A DNA stretch of 6,932 nucleotides from positions 1 through 6,932 of the forward strand of contig JAIXUR010000392.1 in NCBI GenBank assembly GCA_027483425.1. Direction: 5' to 3'. Positions 5,640-6,932 of the stretch are shown piece by piece. Positions within the stretch are counted from its first letter, which is position 1. Each line of letters starts with the position of its first letter. The notes under the pieces were generated by a model that was not told where the DNA came from, made no database searches, and saw nothing but the letters and a program-made list of their open reading frames with translations. A program made the translations under genes and the position numbers. The DNA is from Cyanobacteriota bacterium (GTDB taxonomy: Bacteria > Cyanobacteriota > Cyanobacteriia > Phormidesmidales > Phormidesmidaceae).

Positions 5640-6086
5640 CTAGGCCGCCTTCGGTACCGCCACCTGGCCCCAGGCGGCGGTCAGCAGCGATCGCCCCAGG
5701 TTCAGATGTTCAGGGGAGCATTGCCAGTCGGGGTGGGCCGTCAACAGCAGCGATTCTAGGGATTCGGCATCGAACAGGTGCCAGACCTCTGCCCCGGTGG
5801 ACTGATCGGCGATCGCGTAGCAGTTGTTGGCGACACAGTGAATGGTGAGGCGATCGCTCAGGCCTGCGGGCAAGGTCAGCTCTTGGCCGATCGCTAGGGT
5901 TCGAAAGCTACGAATAGCCTGTTTAAAGGCCTCGAGGCTCTGGGTGGATAACCCCGACAGCACCAGCACCGAGCGCGGGTCGCCATTGACGTAGATCCAA
6001 TAGCGGCGCAGGGGATCAATACCCTTGAGCCAAGGAGAGTCGTCATCTAGGCGATACCGGGGGGCTAAGGACAGCTCAGAGAACAT
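5640..6086 (-). CDS. Conserved hypothetical protein, 148 residues
   Basis: I do not recognise a family. The protein looks like a real gene: it has ordinary globular composition, three HIP1 octamers inside, and an ATG start. It has no signal peptide or membrane segment. Visible parts are an N-terminal PWLKGIDPLRRYWIYVNGDPRSVLVLSGL stretch (18-46) resembling two or three beta strands, a helix around 49-63, a strand-rich middle with closely placed Cys84 and Cys89 around VANN, the segment EVWHLFDAESLESLLL (100-115), and a C-terminal helix ending in an Ala/Pro tail. The ATG at 6086 has no good ribosome-binding site. A 10-base palindrome, ACCCATGGGT, lies at 6094-6103 just upstream. Its stop is two bases from the CTDH stop on the opposite strand. 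It could be a regulator or stress protein, but nothing supports a specific role. Confidence 0.7.
   Translation of the reverse strand: MFSELSLAPRYRLDDDSPWLKGIDPLRRYWIYVNGDPRSVLVLSGLSTQSLEAFKQAIRSFRTLAIGQELTLPAGLSDRLTIHCVANNCYAIADQSTGAEVWHLFDAESLESLLLTAHPDWQCSPEHLNLGRSLLTAAWGQVAVPKAA
5656..5681. terminator. Strong hairpin at the HCP-CTDH / 148-aa gene convergence
   Basis: ACCGCCACCTGG (5656-5667) pairs with CCAGGCGGCGGT (5670-5681) through 11 of 12 positions, with one A-C mismatch and a CC loop. It starts 18 bases after the CTDH stop and lies within the last codons of the opposing gene. No T-run follows on either strand. Because the convergent genes leave no room for a separate terminator, this is the best candidate for a 3'-end structure of the carotenoid-gene transcript. 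Confidence 0.4.
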
Positions 6087-6170
6087 CGGCGTTACCCATG
6101 GGTCGTAATCGACACCCTTAGCATCGTGTAATCACCCAGTTTTTCTCAACGTGTCGAAATAAAAGTATAG

Positions 6171-6190
6171 AAAGCCTGATAGGAGGCTTT
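6171..6190. terminator. Hairpin with flanking T-rich tracts, probable intrinsic terminator
   Basis: AAAGCCT (6171-6177) and AGGCTTT (6184-6190) pair perfectly around a 6-base loop. On the plus strand ACATTTTTT follows. On the minus strand the hairpin is followed by CTATACTTTTATTT. It lies in the 283-base spacer between the glycoside hydrolase and the 148-residue gene, both on the minus strand, so its natural job would be to end the hydrolase transcript. The stem is short and less than half GC. Confidence 0.5.
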
Positions 6191-6290
6191 ACATTTTTTA
6201 ATGAATGCGTGGCCTTGGCCCATCTTTGCGGCGGACAAGACGTCAGGATAATGCTGGCCACAAAAATACCGAAGAAGTTTGATGCTTGGC

Positions 6291-6317
6291 CAGGGCGCAG
6301 GGCTCTGCGCCCCTACC
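6291..6317. repeat. GC-rich palindromic interspersed repeat, copy 2
   Basis: GGGCGCAG (6293-6300), a GGCT loop and CTGCGCCC (6305-6312) form a perfect 8-base stem, followed by CTACC. It shares CAGGGCG and the 12-mer CTGCGCCCCTAC (6305-6316) with the copy at 2316-2340, with a two-base length difference in the loop region. It sits 53 bases past the stop of the minus-strand hydrolase. The rest of the spacer 6087-6369 holds only the terminator hairpin and no convincing gene. Confidence 0.65.
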
Positions 6318-6369
6318 GGGGGTATCTTCTTTTTTAGAAATCTCCTCAGGTCACGGCCCCAGGGGCAGG

Positions 6370-6932
6370 TTAATCCGTAAACTCTCGGCGGAGCATCGTT
6401 ACCCCTGGGGATGGCAGTAGGGCCGGCAAAATCAGGCTCTGGGCGAGGGGCATCTGTCCGTAGGTAAAGCCGTGGGGAATGTTGCCCAGGTGGCGGCACA
6501 GCTCTTCGAAGGCATAGGGGCTGCCGTAAACCACCACACCCCGCAGCTGGTGGGCACTTTGCAGGGCCTCGAGCCAGGTGGTGGCCAGGTGCATGAGGTT
6601 GGCCGACCCGCGAAAGGGATTCCCCCGCACAAAGATCTGCACCAGGCTAGGGTTCAGATCATCCCCCTGGCGATCGCCCTGGGGCCACTGCTCACACCCC
6701 TGGGTATCCAGCAGCTTGAGGCGGTAGTGATGGCTTTGCGGCCAGGCGATCGCAGCCGCTGTGCGATCTAAATAGCGGCAGTCTAGGACATCATCTACGA
6801 TCACCACATTGTCGCCAGGGGCCTCCTCCGTGCAGGGATCTACCTGACCCCGCACTGTCATCGAGGCGGTGAGGATATCGGCAGCTAGCTGCCGCGTTCT
6901 AGGCTGAGCGACCCCATGCCACTGCACCGGGG
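6370..6932 (-). CDS. Glycoside hydrolase family 3 protein (beta-glucosidase / N-acetylhexosaminidase type), 3' part only
   Basis: The last 187 or so codons of a gene that enters from the right edge. The frame is open to base 6932, so the GTG at 6927 is not taken as a start. From memory, the residues match the C-terminal domain of cyanobacterial family 3 glycoside hydrolases, which cleave beta-linked sugars and act on cell-wall or storage glycans. Recognisable segments are NVVIVDDVLDCRYL followed by AAAIAWP, then VQIFVRGNPFRGSANL, then GVVVYGSPYAFEEL and IPHGFTYGQMPLAQ near the end. The catalytic N-terminal TIM barrel, with its Asp nucleophile, lies outside the window, so neither activity nor substrate can be judged. 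Two HIP1 octamers are inside. The stop TAA is at 6370-6372, followed downstream by the palindromic repeat and then the hairpin terminator. Confidence 0.72.
   Translation of the reverse strand, partial: PVQWHGVAQPRTRQLAADILTASMTVRGQVDPCTEEAPGDNVVIVDDVLDCRYLDRTAAAIAWPQSHHYRLKLLDTQGCEQWPQGDRQGDDLNPSLVQIFVRGNPFRGSANLMHLATTWLEALQSAHQLRGVVVYGSPYAFEELCRHLGNIPHGFTYGQMPLAQSLILPALLPSPGVTMLRREFTD

Noticed and set aside
5624..5848. 74-residue plus-strand frame antisense to the 148-residue gene
   Set aside because: Its Pro/Arg/Ser-rich composition is typical of a shadow frame in GC-rich DNA, and it has no ribosome site.
6146..6499. 117-residue minus-strand reading frame
   Set aside because: It overlaps the glycoside hydrolase in another frame, then runs through the palindromic repeat and the hairpin terminator. 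Its sequence has no family features.
1..6932. CRISPR array, tRNA or rRNA gene, insertion sequence or phage gene
   Set aside because: No regularly spaced identical repeats, cloverleaf-like segments, transposase motifs or terminal inverted repeats were seen on either strand.

Overview
The window comes from a cyanobacterial chromosome of fairly high GC content. Two things show this. The HIP1 octamer GCGATCGC occurs about twelve times. The centre of the window also holds an adjacent pair of genes matching the two halves of the orange carotenoid protein (OCP), a family essentially confined to cyanobacteria. A filamentous or Leptolyngbya/Nodosilinea-like genome would fit, but the genus cannot be fixed from sequence alone.

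Layout. Bases 10-2563 are read on the plus strand: a bifunctional NAD(P)H-hydrate repair enzyme (NnrE-NnrD fusion), a rhomboid intramembrane protease whose GTG start overlaps the repair gene's TGA, and a 67-residue cysteine-rich, zinc-ribbon-like protein. Bases 2564-2700 hold no gene but carry copies of a short GAAACCGGGTTTC-type repeat. Bases 2701-4357 are read on the minus strand: trpD (tryptophan synthesis), followed 151 bases later by a small protein that joins a DUF4926-like barrel to a DUF2281-like antitoxin-type tail. A 237-base divergent region with an AT-rich, repeat-bearing section separates trpD from the plus-strand carotenoid genes. Bases 4595-5637 encode a helical carotenoid protein (HCP, OCP N-domain homolog) and a C-terminal domain homolog (CTDH, NTF2-like). 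Bases 5640-6932 are read on the minus strand: an unrecognised 148-residue protein that converges on CTDH with only two bases between the stop codons, then, after a 283-base spacer with a hairpin terminator and a palindromic repeat, the 3' part of a family 3 glycoside hydrolase that runs off the window.

How the genes relate. HCP and CTDH are the only clearly cooperating pair. CTDHs are known to bind and deliver ketocarotenoid to HCPs, and the two can rebuild an OCP-like unit used for photoprotection or singlet-oxygen quenching. The segment just before the HCP gene contains direct repeats resembling the RpaB (HLR1) high-light element, which would suit that role. The other genes are housekeeping or conserved-hypothetical and share no evident pathway. 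Nothing points to a mobile element, phage, CRISPR array or structural RNA gene in this window.
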